Source: Cyathus striatus
Taxonomy: Eukaryota; Basidiomycota; Agaricomycetes; Agaricales; Nidulariaceae
DNA: 64,000 nt
Reading direction: 5' to 3'
NCBI GenBank assembly: GCA_025738555.1
Contig: JAOVFP010000003.1
Coordinates: 4,216,001-4,280,000, forward strand
Shown here: piece after piece, positions 34,091-46,227 of the stretch
Layout: every line of letters begins with the position of its first letter
How positions within the stretch are numbered: position 1 is the first letter of the stretch
Position numbers and translations under genes: made by a program
Notes under the pieces: model-generated
The model's input: only the letters and a program-made list of their open reading frames with translations
Database searches by the model: none
What the model was told of the DNA's origin: nothing

Positions 34091-35388
34091 GGATGCTGAA
34101 ATTATGGTGGATTCTGGCAGTGACAGAGATGAAAGCAATGTGGAAAGTGAAGTTGAAAGCAACACAAACTCAGCAAACTTGTTGAATACAGCAGAAATCA
34201 ACAGTGAAGATAACATGCAGCAAGTACTATTAGCAACCAATGGTACAAATGCAGAACCAGTGAGATAAACATATATAACATGATGACACAAACTTACTTG
34301 TTTCAGGCCAGTGCAAACCATCCTGATAATGAAGAAGTTTTAGATAAACAAGTAGCAGAAGCCCAGGTAAAAGAACTACTTGCAGAAATGCAATACCACA
34401 CCACTTCTGCAGATATGAGCTCATTCACAATAAATGAAAATATTCTGCAGACATTTAGTCTCTCAAACCAAGCTGTTCTTCTTGATGCAAAGTTAAAACT
34501 TACTTTGTGAAGTAATGATAAGAAACTTGATGTGTTCTGAAAGTGAATTATGGGAATGGTAGGAACACTGAACTTATTCCTAGATATAGAATTAAAGTAT
34601 ACCTGGCAACAAGCATCATTAACTGTAGCAAAAGCAGCAGGGCGTGGAATAAACCATGCTTGAAATTTATGCACCTGGATTGCCAACTTCCTATGTGACA
34701 AGAAGGTTCCACTTCATCAATATGGGACATATAACATGTCTATTCTTGAAGATGAGGATTTCTCACATGACCTCCACCTCTACTTGCTTGAGATTTCAAA
34801 GAACAGCTATATTACTGCTTGGAGTATTGTTGAATATGTTGCAACTCCAGAGGTGCAATTGCAATTGGGTACAAGAGCTTGAGGAATTTCTGAATGGACT
34901 GCACAACAGTGGTTGAAGAAACTGAGTTGGTGATATGGAAAAAAACAAAACAGAATGTATATTGATGGCCATGAAAGAATTGATATCATCTGATATCGAG
35001 AAACCTTCTGTAAATGGTGGAAGGAATATGAAAAACACTTTTTCATTTATGACAATGATGGAAATATAATATTCTCACCGGTACCATTTTCCATTCCACA
35101 AGGTGAATTGCACTTTCAGCTCATTGTCATTACACATGATGAATCCACCTTTTATGCCAATGATTGCTGAAGAGTACTGTGGTCTCATCCAGCCACCAAG
35201 CCAGTAGCTGAGCTGAAAGGAGAGGGTGTATCATTGATGATTTCGGAGTTTCTTGTTCCTGAATGGGGTCAATTAACATATCAAGAGCAGTCAGTACCCA
35301 AATATCTCCAATTAGATGAATACTTACTCAAAAAAATAGAGATGCATGGGTAGTGTTCAAGGCAGGGAAGAATCAAGATGGATATTTT

Positions 35389-36861
35389 GAGCTCTTTACG
35401 CTCCCCCCCCCCTTTCACGTGAATTTCACATGAATTTCACATGAATGGGTGAATTTCATGTGAACTTCATGTGAATTTCAGGTGAACTTTTTGCATTATT
35501 TTTGTTGAATTTCAGTGAGAACACTGCTAATAATTTCATGTGAATTTTGCATGAATTTCACCAGAACTTCACTAAGTGACATGAATTTCATGTGAAGATG
35601 GAGTGAAAATTCACATGAATTTTTCACCTGATATTCATGTCACTCAGTGAAGTTCATGTGAAATTCATGTGATACTCATGTGAAGCTTATACAAGAGTAG
35701 AGAGTAATACTGCATGTTGAGTGTGACACCCAGGGCTGAGTGTGACACCGAGGGCTAAGTGTGACACTGAGAGCTGAGTGTGACACCTAGAGCTGAGTGT
35801 GACACCAAGAGCTAAGTGTGACACCAAGGGCTGAGTGTGACACCCAGGGCTAAGTGTGACACTGAGGGCTGAGTGTGACACCCAGGGCTGAGTGTGACAC
35901 TGAGGGCTGAGTGTGACACCCAGGGCTAAGTATGACACTGAGGGCTGAGTGTGACACCTAGGGCTAAGTATGACACTCAGGGCTAAGTGTAACACCGAAG
36001 GCTGAGTGTGACACTGAGGGCTGAGTGTGACACCTAGGGCTGAGTGCAGTCATCAAACTTGTCACACATGTGTGAAAGTGTGACATATTGGAAAATGTTG
36101 GAAAAAGCGTGACATGTGTGACATGCGTGGGAAAAATGTGACATATTTGGAAAAGTGTCACATACCATAATCATCACATTTGCCACACTTTCCGACTTTT
36201 CCCACGCTTGTCACGCACGTCACACTTTTTCCCACGTTTGTCACACATGTCACGCTTTTTCCCCAATATTTTCCAAATATGTCACTTTTTTTTTCCCACG
36301 CATGTCACACATGTCACGCTTTTTCCAACATTTTTCAATATGTCACACTTTCACACATGTGTGACAAGTTTGATGACTGCACTCAGCCCTAGGTGTCACA
36401 CTCAGCTCTAAGTGTCACACTCAGCCCTGGGTGTCACTCTCAGCCCTAGATGTCACTCTCAGCCCTCAGTGTCACACTCAGCCCTCAGTATCACACTTAG
36501 CCCTCAGTGTCACACTTAGCCCTCGGTGTCACACTCAGCTCTAGGTGTCACACTCAGCTCTGGGTGTCACACTTAGCCCTGGGTATCACACTCAGTAGTG
36601 TAATGACCTCCAATTTTTAATATGAATTTCACTGTATTTTCACCTAAATTTCACCTAAAATACATGAAAGTTCATGAACCTATGCTTTTGGAAAATATTT
36701 AAAATCACATGAAGTTCATGTAATTTCATGTGAATTTCATGTGAATTTATATTAAATAGGTGATTTTCATGTGATTTTCACGTGAATTTCATGTGAATAT
36801 GTGAATTTTAGGTGAATTTCATGTGAATTCATGGTGAAGGGGGGGGGGAGTGTAAAGTACT
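35389..36861. mobile_element. CCCCC-type MITE with TTCATGTGAA and GTGACAC repeats
   Basis: The ends GAGCTCTTTACGCTCCCC and the reverse complement AGTACTTTACACTCCCC lie just inside a 9-base target duplication, GGATATTTT, at 35380-35388 and 36862-36870. The insertion splits the DDE transposase pseudogene at the codons for DGYF. Inside the TIR come arms of repeated ATTTCACATGAA words, then arrays of a ~19-20-base GTGTGACACC unit in inverted orientation. It has no coding gene. The 9-base duplication suggests Mutator-like mobilisation. Confidence 0.88.
35700..36595. repeat. Inverted arrays of a GTGTGACACC-type unit
   Basis: From 35715 to 36045 the unit 'gggctgagtgtgacaccca' (19-20 bases) repeats about 17 times; from 36370 to 36595 its reverse complement repeats about 11 times. 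Between them (36055-36370) an inverted pair carries GTGACATGTGTGACATGCGT words. The whole could fold into a long hairpin. Confidence 0.92.
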
Positions 36862-37845
36862 GGATATTTTATATCTGAGCACCTGCTTGAGCAAGTTAAA
36901 GTGCTGTTGACATTTTTGAAGCCAGGACCAATGGTGCTGCTACTGGACTGTTCATGTTTGATAATGCACCCAGTCATCAAAAGTGGGCCCCAGATGCCCT
37001 TTCTGTATGTTGAATGGTCAAAAATCCATGAGCTAATTGGACTCACCATAAAAATGGTCCAAGAATGAGGTCAACAACATTTGGGCCAGACAATACTCCA
37101 CAAGAATTCTATTACCCAGATGAGCATCCTACCATGGGGGGATGGTTTAAAGGAATGGAACAAGTTATTAGAGAGTGTGGTCTGTGGCCACAAAGCAGTG
37201 GAATGAGAGCTGAATGCAAGGGGTTCAGGTGTAAAGAAGGAAGCACTGACTGCTGTTGCCATCAACTTCTATTTTCCCAGCCAGACTTCATCAATCAAAA
37301 GTCACACCTCAAGGAATATATTACATCATGAGGGCACATCTGTGATTTCTACCTGAAGTATCACTGCAAGCTCAATTTCATTGAACAGTACTGGGGTGCT
37401 GCTAAACTACAATACAGAAACTTTCCCAGAACATCTGACATCAATGCAATGGAGAAAAATGTTCTTGAATGCCTAGATAATGTTCCACAACTTCAAATTA
37501 TGCAGTATGTAAATGCTCATACACTAATTAATATATCTCTTTTCTTATCAGTGATCTTCAGATATGCAAACCAGTCTGCCTGCTTCATTAATACTTATGA
37601 CCAAGGCTTAAATGGACCTGAGGCTGCTTGGGCTAATAAAAGATATCATGGTCACTGGATCCTTCCACCCACAATGGCAGCTGAACTTAAGGCTGCATAT
37701 CATCAGCACATGCTCAAATTCAACTCCTAATATTACTAGTAATTATAATATATATAATGTGTATCATGTATCACTCATTTGGACTTATGTCTTGAAGATA
37801 TAACTTCAGGATTTTTCCGAACTGCACATTTTGCACCTCTTGGCG

Positions 37846-37868
37846 CTTACATAATCAGATTATGTAAG
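37846..37868. other. Perfect 11-1-11 palindrome
   Basis: CTTACATAATC and GATTATGTAAG are separated by a single A. It lies about 30 bases inside the right edge of the DDE transposon and about 120 bases after the transposase stop. It could be a transposase-binding or hairpin site; no function is shown. Confidence 0.85.
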
Positions 37869-37894
37869 GGTGCTGGAACTGTGTGCTCTCTACC

Positions 37895-38445
37895 TTATTC
37901 AATGTGATAGGTCCCCAAAATGCACTAATAAATGCAAAAAAAAATACAAATGAAGATCCTGCCTCCTTCTGCTACATTCAGTTGTTGACAGGAAACTGGT
38001 CTCATCATGCTGCATTCATGTGCTGACTCATCTGTTATTTTCAGAATGTGCAAAACAAATATCCCATGCATATCACTTCTGTCCATGTATGGCACATCCC
38101 ATCAATCATAAGATATCCAGTCTATATGCACCACTTCTACCTCATTAATTTGCATCCTCTACATTGCTATTAGAAATATAGAACACACACAATCTGTTCA
38201 GTTAGATGTAGATATAACATAATATAATTATTCCATATTATACATCCTCATAATGCACTAATAAATGCAAAAAATTGCAGATAAAGATCTTGCCTCCTTC
38301 CATCACATTCAGCAGATGACAGGAATCTAGTCTTGTCATGCTGCATTCTTGTGCTGACATATCTGTCAATTTCAGAACACAGAAAAAATATATCCCATGC
38401 TTATCACATCTGTCTGTATATGGACCATCCCATCAATTATTCCAG
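37895..38445. repeat. 331-base satellite, right block
   Basis: The word gaca-gg recurs at 37987 and 38318 (period 331) with the same neighbouring words as in the left block: tgcctccttc, tatcacttctgtcc, cctcattaatttgcatcctc. The array fades near 38445. Confidence 0.9.
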
Positions 38446-39913
38446 TCCAGTTCATATAGACTACATTTCATGTTACAATTTATACATTCTACAGACACAT
38501 GGTCAACTAAGTGAACTGCAAAATAATATTCTAGCATTGATAGTAGCTTGATATTCAAATTTTGGGTGTTGAGGTGAGCACAGGATGTAGTTCATGCATG
38601 TTAAAATTGTAGTCTAGCTGAACCACATATTTATAATTTTGACAATGTGGCATAGTATGATCACTTTCCTAATACAAATGTAGCCTTATATCACCACATG
38701 GGTTTCACTATTAAACATTGCACTGACTAATTACTAGGTTATAATAGGTCCAGGTACTGATATGCCTGATGGACATACAACATATATAAGCATAATTTTT
38801 GCAATATCTACATAATATAAATCACTCACTTGTGATCACAATTGGATTACCTAAGCATTGGAGTGAGGTCCGAACTGCCAACGATCATGCTATTTATAGT
38901 CACCACCACCAAGGACATAGTGAACAGATCTAAAAGCAATAGTGATTATAATAAGGGATTAGCAGGAAAGTGTGTATATAGAACCCCAGCAGCACTTGAT
39001 CCACCATAAGCGCATGGTAATGCGACGCATCTGGGTCATGGGATGGTTCCAGCAGTGCAACTTACCCAAAGAGGCCGACAGTGTCAAGGAGCCCATCAAG
39101 TGCCAACAGCCATTGCTGCTACTCTGGACTCAAACCAGATCAGTCCTCAGCATCTTGCAAATGAGATCTCACCCTGATCTACTGATTGAAGCGAGTAGAC
39201 CATATACCTGAAGCTGTGGTTGCCAATGGTTCTATCTTTAGGCCCATGATGCGACGGGGCATCTAAACATGCACATCAGCCAATAAGTGTGTCTCTATTA
39301 TCATGTGCACCCACCCCTTTCAAGGAGCTATGTCCAACACTCTCCTATCCCGGCCTTTGTGCACATCCCTCTGCCCAGCATCATAGTTTAATTACCTTAT
39401 CTAGACATATGTTAAACCTGTACAGTACCTTTACAGTACCTAAGAACTCCGCTTTTTCAGTAGTATATAAGACTCACAAGCTTGATCATGTAGAACCAAG
39501 CAATCCTGTATCGATTCCTTCTGCTATCAGTGCTATTTAGCATATTTGTGATAATCTATTCAATTTCCAAGTGTAAAAACCCAGTGTGATCTAAGCCCTC
39601 CCAGGACCTCAAAGAAGCTTAGTTTATTATTAGTGATTACAAGTGTTATAGATTACAAGTGAATATTGTAGTGTGTTCATCCCTCCCCTGCCCAGAATCA
39701 CCTTGTGTATTCTGAAGATATTCCCCTGGACTCGCCCCTGCTTGATTGTTAGCAAGAGTAAGCAATGACCCTTACATAGTTTCGTAGCTATTACTCCCTA
39801 GTAACCTTCTTTGCCCTTTTAGTACATACCCATGTACCTCTTGTTTGGCTCAATCTATGTACCATTGTGGAACCACACATATGCTGCTACATGCCTCAAT
39901 CCAATGAGGAAAT
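38446..39913. other. AT-rich interval with a possible decayed LTR-like stretch
   Basis: From 39247 the sequence tgatgcgacggggcatc is followed by a C-rich stretch, a TATA-like gtatataagac at 39463 and T/A-rich sequence, as in an LTR promoter. No second copy, target duplication or internal region was found, so this remains weak. No gene is recognised. Confidence 0.3.
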
Positions 39914-42443
39914 CTACATTGGATATTGCCTTTGCTTCTCTAAAATCCAATAGATCACATCAATGTCATTGGGGAGAATAACAAATGGCACTGACTTTAC
40001 AATGTGCTGCAAGGCTCTTTGTGAACAGATGTCTGCTTCCACAGATAATCTACCATTCTCAGTCTTTACAGGGGATTTTTCTTCAAGCCAGCCCATTACC
40101 ACTGCATGCTTTGGAGCATACCCACACAGTTGCAATGTAGACAGGTCAGGTACATAGAGATATTTGCCCATCACAGTAAAGCCAGCAGCCAGGCTATTTG
40201 ACTGAATGCAGCTGAATGATGCCTTGGAGATACCAATACCAGGCCTTGTCCCACTCAACAACTGTTTGAAATATTTCACTGGCAGCACACAATATCAGAC
40301 AACATTGGTAAGATCAATCCATTGAATATGCATGTAGCCTGGTGGCATATGAACAATGAAGGTATAATGTGGAATGTGAGGAAGTACTTACTTGCACCAA
40401 GGTTGTCTACATTTTTTGTAATAACCACAGAAGGTGGTGTCAATGGGTAGTGTTGGATACCAAACTTGTAGCCAGGAGCCATTGTAGGTGTGCTGACTGG
40501 TAGAAGAGTATTACTGGTATATAAATTCAAATGCCAGTTGATGTGATTCTGGGTCAGTTCCTAGTTTGTGTTGTATACCTCCTCATTTTCTGCAATGTCT
40601 ATTGAATACCCTATCAGCTGGAATGATTAGACACATTTGAACACCAGTGGCTTTCATTCTGATCAATCCCTGTCACTAACTAGTGGGGGCACGCACTAGA
40701 TGGTCAGTGAGAGGTCATTGATTTTGTTTTAGGTCTGAGTGCAATCAATGGTTAGTATGGAATCAATAGTAACTAGAAATCATTGTAATATAAATCAATT
40801 AGAAATGAAATCAATGGAGATCAGTCCAAAATCAATCAATCTGCGAAATCATTAAAATTAAAAATCAATCAGAATGAAATCAATGCAGAAATTAATTCAA
40901 ATCCTTCAGTCCCCCACTACAGCTCAACATACAAGTAGAGTAGTTAACCATGTAGTAATAACCACTGTACTATAGTACCTTTTCTAGTTAATCTGCACAA
41001 ATATACTTGATACATAGGTAGAAATCATTTGTACCTGGAAAATCAATCAATGTAGGGTGAAATCAATGCTATGGACTTAGTAGAATTACACTCTATAGGT
41101 AGAATCAATCAATTTAAAGTGAAATCAATGGGTAGAAATCATTTGTACCTGGAAAATCAATTAATGTAGGGTGAAATCAATCAATGTAGAGCGAAATCAA
41201 TGCTATGGACTTAGTAGAACTACACTCTATAGGTGGAATCAATCAATTTAAAGTGAAATCAATGGGTAGAAATCATTTGTATCTGGAAAATCAATCAATG
41301 TAGGGTGAAATCAATGCTATGAACTCAGTATAATTACATTCTATATGTGGAATCAATCAATTTAAAGTGAAATCAATGCTGTTATGTATGTGGAATCAAT
41401 GGGAAAGCAACAATTACATATATACTTTCCAGTTAACTAAAGGATCATTTATAATGTGATATATATTCAAGTCTATTGGATAAATAAACAAACATTTGCT
41501 TAAAATGTGTTATAATTTTCTTATCCATCTTGCATACATCTAGATAATGTTAATGGACATCGTTGAGACACTATGAGAATAATTCCCACAGTATTTTCTT
41601 TCAATGAATTGACTGTAACATGTAACATACAAGTACTTAGATACTTTGTAATTGTAATAGAGCAGATATAATAATGATAAAATAAAAGAATGATGACTAA
41701 TCACTGACATATGCACTCACTAAATATATAGCACTGATTTCACAATGATTTTATCATCTATTTTCATTGATTTCTTAATAATTCCACATATAGAAGGTAA
41801 TTCTGCTAAGATCATAGCATTGATTTCACCCTACATTGATTGATTTCACCTTACATTGATTGATTTTCCAGGTACAAATGATTTCTACCTATGTATCAAG
41901 TATATTTGTGCAGATTAACTAGAAAAGGTACTATAGTACAGTGGTTATTACTACATGGTTAACTACTCTACTTGTATGTTGAGCTGTAGTGGGGGACTGA
42001 AGGATTTGAATTAATTTCTGCATTGATTTCATTCTGATTGATTTTTAATTTTAATGATTTCGCAGATTGATTGATTTTGGACTGATCTCCATTGATTTCA
42101 TTCCTAATTGATTTATATTACAATGATTTCTAGTTACTATTGATTCTATACTAACCATTGATTGCACTCAGACCTAAAACAAAATCAATGACCTCTCACT
42201 GACCATCTAGTGTGCACCCCCACTAGTTAGTGACAGGGATTGATCAAATTGATAGCCACAACTCATTTGAATGCTGAGTTCCCTGTAAATTGGTGCCACT
42301 GCAAGACATGCTTTGACAGAAGGATGGCAAATAATGGTGTTAACATGTCTCATGAATGTCAGTGAGTCTTGAGTCTGAGTATGGGCACTTGAACATAAAG
42401 TATAGTTACAATATAGAGAGGTAGTGATCCTTACTTTATTCAC
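39914..42443 (-). pseudogene. Unrecognised spliced minus-strand gene, split by a TIR element
   Basis: The minus-strand pieces read, in order: 42443-42247 (words DSLTFMRHVNTIICHP and IYRELSIQMSCGYQFD), then the TIR element, then about 40620-40405 (IDIAENEEVYNTN and YKFGIQHYPLTPPSVVITKNVDNLGA), then after a likely intron 40289-39914 (VKYFKQLLSG, KASFSCIQSNSLAAGF, LQLCGYAPKHAVVMG). The GTAAGT donor lies near 40393 and the CCAG acceptor near 40288. An in-frame TAG interrupts the second piece. It codes for a globular protein whose family I do not recognise; a transposon-encoded protein is possible. It is CpG-poor like the neighbouring dead elements. Confidence 0.5.
40666..42240. mobile_element. 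TIR element with AATCAAT subterminal repeats (1575 bases)
   Basis: Both ends read ATCCCTGTCACTAACTAGTG inward and sit between copies of TGATCA (40660-40665 and 42241-42246), taken as the target duplication although it is a palindrome. The inverted repeats run about 410-430 bases. Most of their length, and much of the interior (41040-41400), consists of repeated GAAATCAATC/GATTGATTTC words. No transposase is present. It splits an unrecognised gene. Confidence 0.85.
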
Positions 42444-43613
42444 TGGTATGTCATAAAATGGAATGCAGCCAAAGCAGCACTGGAATTTAGTAGCCAGAGA
42501 GACTGTATAGGAGCAACAGTGAGGAGGTTAGACTTTTGATTTGATCTGAATTAAATGCAGTAACTTGAATTTGAAGAAAGCTAACTTTGTGTGAAGTTTG
42601 ACTTGCCAGATACTTATAACCATCCATCAGCCCCAGTCATTGACCACTCATATTAGATTCTGCACATTTGGGGAAATGCAGTGACAATAGAGAGAAAATG
42701 GAATATATGCAAGCATGTTCATGGTTGTTGAGGTGAAATTGGGCCACCAACAAGCTTCAAGCTTGTATTGCAGAACCTTGACTGGCCTCTTGTGGCACTC
42801 TATGCACTGATCACATATTTGATCAGGGCTGTTGTTGGTAGCCAAAGTCCTTGTTTTAGTGAGTTATAAGTTGAGTAGCACTGCAGGAGGGGGATGGGGC
42901 TCAGGGTGAGTTAATCAGACTCCACCAATATCTGAGTCCCTCTTTCAAGTTCCACTAGCTAGACACAGTCGAAGCCTGAATGTAGGGAGGTAGTGGAGGG
43001 TAGCAGTTATCCCTGCTGGTCCACCACAGATGAGTAGGACTCATGCATTTGGGGTGCTGTCTGTTATGTGGTTGGACAGTTGTAGTTGAGTTGTGGCTCA
43101 GCCATAGGTGAGGGGCCAGGGCTAGTGGGGGGATGAGTTTGGTATTGACTTGGTTATTGATGGATAATAGATAATTTGTGAATTCAAATTGGCTACTTCT
43201 TTGTTTCTTCATGACAGAGTAAGTATTGGAGCTGGGAGGGTAGTGGAGGTATGTAGTGGTTGACATTAGATCCAATTGAAATGGCATAGTCTGATTTGGG
43301 TTAGGATCTGGGTTAGGGTTAAAAGTAATTGTGCTCATTGACACCCATGGCCCTTAGTGCATTGAATTTGTCACACTGTGTTGACTCTTGAGCATGCTCA
43401 ACTTTCACATTCCTCTTCCTTCTCCATTCTAAATTAATGGTTTTTTGGCTCTACCATCTGATGTCTTGCTACCACTGATCCTTGGAGCCCGAAACCCTGA
43501 AATATGTCAGCTGCTTTAATAAGTGGGCTTTGAAATTTTGACCTCAGACCAGCCTCAGGAGCTTTCACCATCATGGTCCTTGTGCATACTTCCACTCCCA
43601 CTGTTTCTTCTCA

Positions 43614-44518
43614 TTGATGCCCATAGTACTTAGGACACTGTCAAGGTATCACACTACACTGAACAGCCTGCCCTTCAGTGTCTCTTACACCTCATCTCCT
43701 GCTCTCCAGTTCCCTCAAATGCATGCTGCTAATTCTAAGCTACCTGTCATCAGACTCACCTTTGCACTGTGAACACTACACACAACATCAACATGTCCAT
43801 AGAGCATCTCTAGTTCAACCTCAAGTGTCCCTGCTCCCACACTTTTGTACAGAATTTGCTACAGGTGTGATGGAAATCAGTGCTCAAAGGCACTAGGCAT
43901 GATAATTGGTATGTCCCACCACAGTTCATTCATTCATCACACAACTGATTGACACTCAGCAGGCCTCTCAATAGCTTCCATTGTCTTCACTATATCCACC
44001 TTGTACACCACATATGACCTCCATAGAAGATCAACAGCCCTCAACATCATATCTCAGCATTAGGTCTCCTCCAGTCTATCAAAACCACCATGTGCATTCT
44101 TGCAAAAGCAACTGATGCTCCCCCTACATCTCACATTAACTATCTCCTTGATATTACAAAGAAGTATTTCAAGCTACATCAAGTGGAAATGGACAACCAC
44201 AAGGTGAAAATTTGGTATTGTCTGCCTGTGCCACAGGAGGTGCTGGATATGCTGTGTTATGCAGGGTTTGTGAAGAAAAACTTGGTGGTGTGTATGCTCA
44301 TAATTGACTACTTAATTGATTATAGTGTGCAAGACCTTGGTCCAGTGTCTGTTGTAGATAATATCATGAAAGGGTGTTTAGATGTTTGAACTTAGTACAT
44401 CACATTGTGGAGGATGAAGAGGCGGGGAGGTTGAGTGATCATGTAATAGATGATGTGAAGAAGGAGGAAGAAGATGAGAAGGATAAGGGTGATGTACAGG
44501 TTATTGGATGGTGTTATG
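43614..44518 (+). pseudogene. Gene A, decayed second copy
   Basis: It aligns with 2733-3659. The intron donor (ggtatgt near 43910) and acceptor are still readable. The frame is broken by a deletion near 44058 and a one-base loss near 44370, and Arg codons have become His, Cys or stop through CpG change. A 99-codon piece (44090-44389) stays open and keeps PVPQEVLDML and DLGPVSVVDNIM. Confidence 0.75.
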
Positions 44519-44738
44519 GTATTCATTTGAACTTGGTTACAGCAGCTTTCACTGACTGCTACTTCAGGTCTTGGGGCAGACACATCCACTGCATGAGATG
44601 GATGTTTGATATGAGGTGTATTCGGTGAGCCACTGGCAATACACTGAACTAAAACTGTGTGGATAGAAGATATAAAGCAATTACAAAATCTGCAAGTCCA
44701 TATTACAACAGAGTATATTACAATCCATGCACAAGTAA

Positions 44739-45369
44739 CTACTTAACCTCTTCTCCCTCTTGCACACTGCTACCTCCATCCCCAGCATCAATAGTAGATG
44801 CAACATCAAATAATATATCAGTTATTGCCAACTCATAGTTTGAAAGGTTTATCATAGTATAAATTGGTGAATTTCCTGCTTGTGCATTCTTGTCAATCAT
44901 GATCAACAATTCACCAAACTGCAGATAAAGAAGGAGTTTAGCTGCATCCTTTGGAGTACTAGCTATCATTTCCTGGAAGTTCAAACCCACAGTTATGAAT
45001 TCCTTGACTTTTATTTTTCTGTCAATTATCTTTTGCAATTGTTTTGGATGTGTTTTAAAGTTCTGTTCAAATTTTGAGATTAGGCTGTCCCAATCAGATG
45101 GGTGGTCACTGGGTTGAGACATTTTGCTGTACAAAGCAGCCAGCTGAGGATTTTTATAACTCCAAATGGTCTTCTTTATCCAGTTCTGATTCTGTATCTG
45201 ATCATGCTCATCTTCAATGTGTTTTAAAATGCCCAGAATGATGGATATATGCTCCAGCAGCTCTTCTGGTGTGGACCTTTCATCTAAATGGAAAAGGCAA
45301 AGGTGTAGTTGTAGATTGCAAACTATTTCTGCTGCATTGTGTATACACTCCAATTCAGCTAGCCATGAG
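44739..45369 (-). pseudogene. Gene B, second copy, 5' end cut off by insertion
   Basis: The frame is open throughout and aligns with gene B (3887-4512). Arg residues of copy 1 are His, Cys or Gln here (LQLRLRLF has become LQLHLCLF; IEDERDRI has become IEDEHDQI), as expected from CpG loss. The true N-terminal part lies at 60282-60370, beyond the insertion; the apparent start codon comes from inserted sequence. Confidence 0.75.
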
Positions 45370-46227
45370 GTTGCTTTATATGCCATGGAGATGGAGAAGA
45401 GGGTTAAACTGGCTGGTTCATGATTGCAATGTAAGTTGGATTTTTAGAGTAATGCTACTGTATTGACTGATGGCTGCACCCTTCTGTATTGACCTTTGTG
45501 CTCCATTTGTCCTGTACAGAGCTTGATATAATAGACTTGAAATCATGATGGGTGGAGATGTGGCATTGGTAAGTGACAAGGTGGTGTGCAGAGCTTGTGT
45601 TATGGTAAAGTTCTAGTCAAGACATTCATTGTACAAGTCCAATAGTCATGTGATCAATGAGTCTGGAGACAATTTAATCAGTATCAAATTCAAGTGGTTC
45701 TCTATTCATGAGCTCTTAAGTTGATTAAACTTATGTATGAGCAAAGTGAATGAATGAAAATGAAGCTGATTTGATTTAAGCTGAAGCTTGAGCTCTACCA
45801 CTCAAGTTACTACTGTTTAAATACAAATTAGTTCATGCTAATAATAAGTAATTGTGAGTCATAATGCTGTGCATTGACTGTGCATTACTGCAGCACAGTA
45901 AGAAGAAGGAAGGTAAAACTAAGTAAGGTATAATGACTTGAGATGAGTCAGAATGGGTTAGAATCATGTAAATAAGAAGTTATATGTTTGGTATCAAGGA
46001 TGATACCAAACAAGTCAATGAAATGTAAAGAAATATATGTAAGCAGAAGGAAAAATCATAACAGCTTGTGCTCATGCCTGTGATTCTACAGTGAATGACA
46101 GTGTGATCTGAGCCTTTTTCTTGTTCAAGGGAATTTGGTAGCAGTGGTGAAGGTAGGAGAAGCTCAAAAGGACAGCATGTTCAGTGTAGTATGTAGGCAA
46201 ATGCATGGGTACACTGTACCTGCACAG
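45370..46227. other. Left arm of an older insertion into copy 2, unrecognised
   Basis: With 59084-60281 it forms a ~2 kb sequence inserted in copy 2 before the chromovirus arrived. It has no open frame of note and no recognised repeat. The chromovirus target duplication is CACAG (46223-46227) against TACAG (59079-59083). Confidence 0.5.

Larger units (their letters stand above)
34104..37729 (+). pseudogene. Pogo-like DDE superfamily endonuclease, inactivated
   Basis: Exon 34104-34259 (Ser/Asp/Asn-rich, starting MVDSGSDRDE) joins across a 47-base intron to 34307 on. The catalytic region shows the words typical of mushroom DDE endonucleases: MYIDGHER, FFIYDNDGN, ITHDESTFYAND (first Asp), LKGEGVSLM, and FKAGKNQDGY before the MITE. 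After it come MFDNAPSHQKWAPDA (second Asp), FYYPDEHPTMGGWFKGM, CKGFRC with CCCHQLLF, NFIEQYWGAAK, and ANKRYHGH. The stops at 34991-34993, 35168-35170 and 37329-37331 are TGA where Arg (CGA) is expected; a frameshift lies near 35350. Possible introns are near 34270 and 37500-37555. It is a dead copy of a cut-and-paste transposase. Confidence 0.8.
34091..37894 (+). mobile_element. DDE-endonuclease transposon inserted in the 331-base satellite
   Basis: Satellite sequence stops after atcccatcaa at 34090 and resumes near 37895. Between them is a transposase pseudogene (34104-37729) that itself carries a MITE (35389-36861). About 120 bases of the satellite unit are missing at the junction, so edges are approximate. 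Clear terminal inverted repeats were not found; a 23-base palindrome (37846-37868) lies near the right edge. Confidence 0.65.
42718..45369. repeat. Segmental duplication, copy 2, left part (CpG-stripped)
   Basis: It aligns with 1868-4512 of copy 1. Changes are dominated by CG to TG or CA. Small deletions also occur, for example ~27 bases in gene A near 44058. Homology stops after agccatgag at 45369 and resumes at 60282, so the original segment was split by a 14.9 kb insertion. Confidence 0.88.

Noticed and set aside
21600..38500. Classic RIP as the mutational process
   Set aside because: Stops and changes fall at CpG (CGA to TGA, CG to CA). RIP prefers CpA, and many CpA sites remain. CpG methylation decay fits better, though dinucleotide counts were not computed.
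39247..39740. Possible solo LTR with TATA-like promoter
   Set aside because: No clear end, second copy or target duplication was found in the window.
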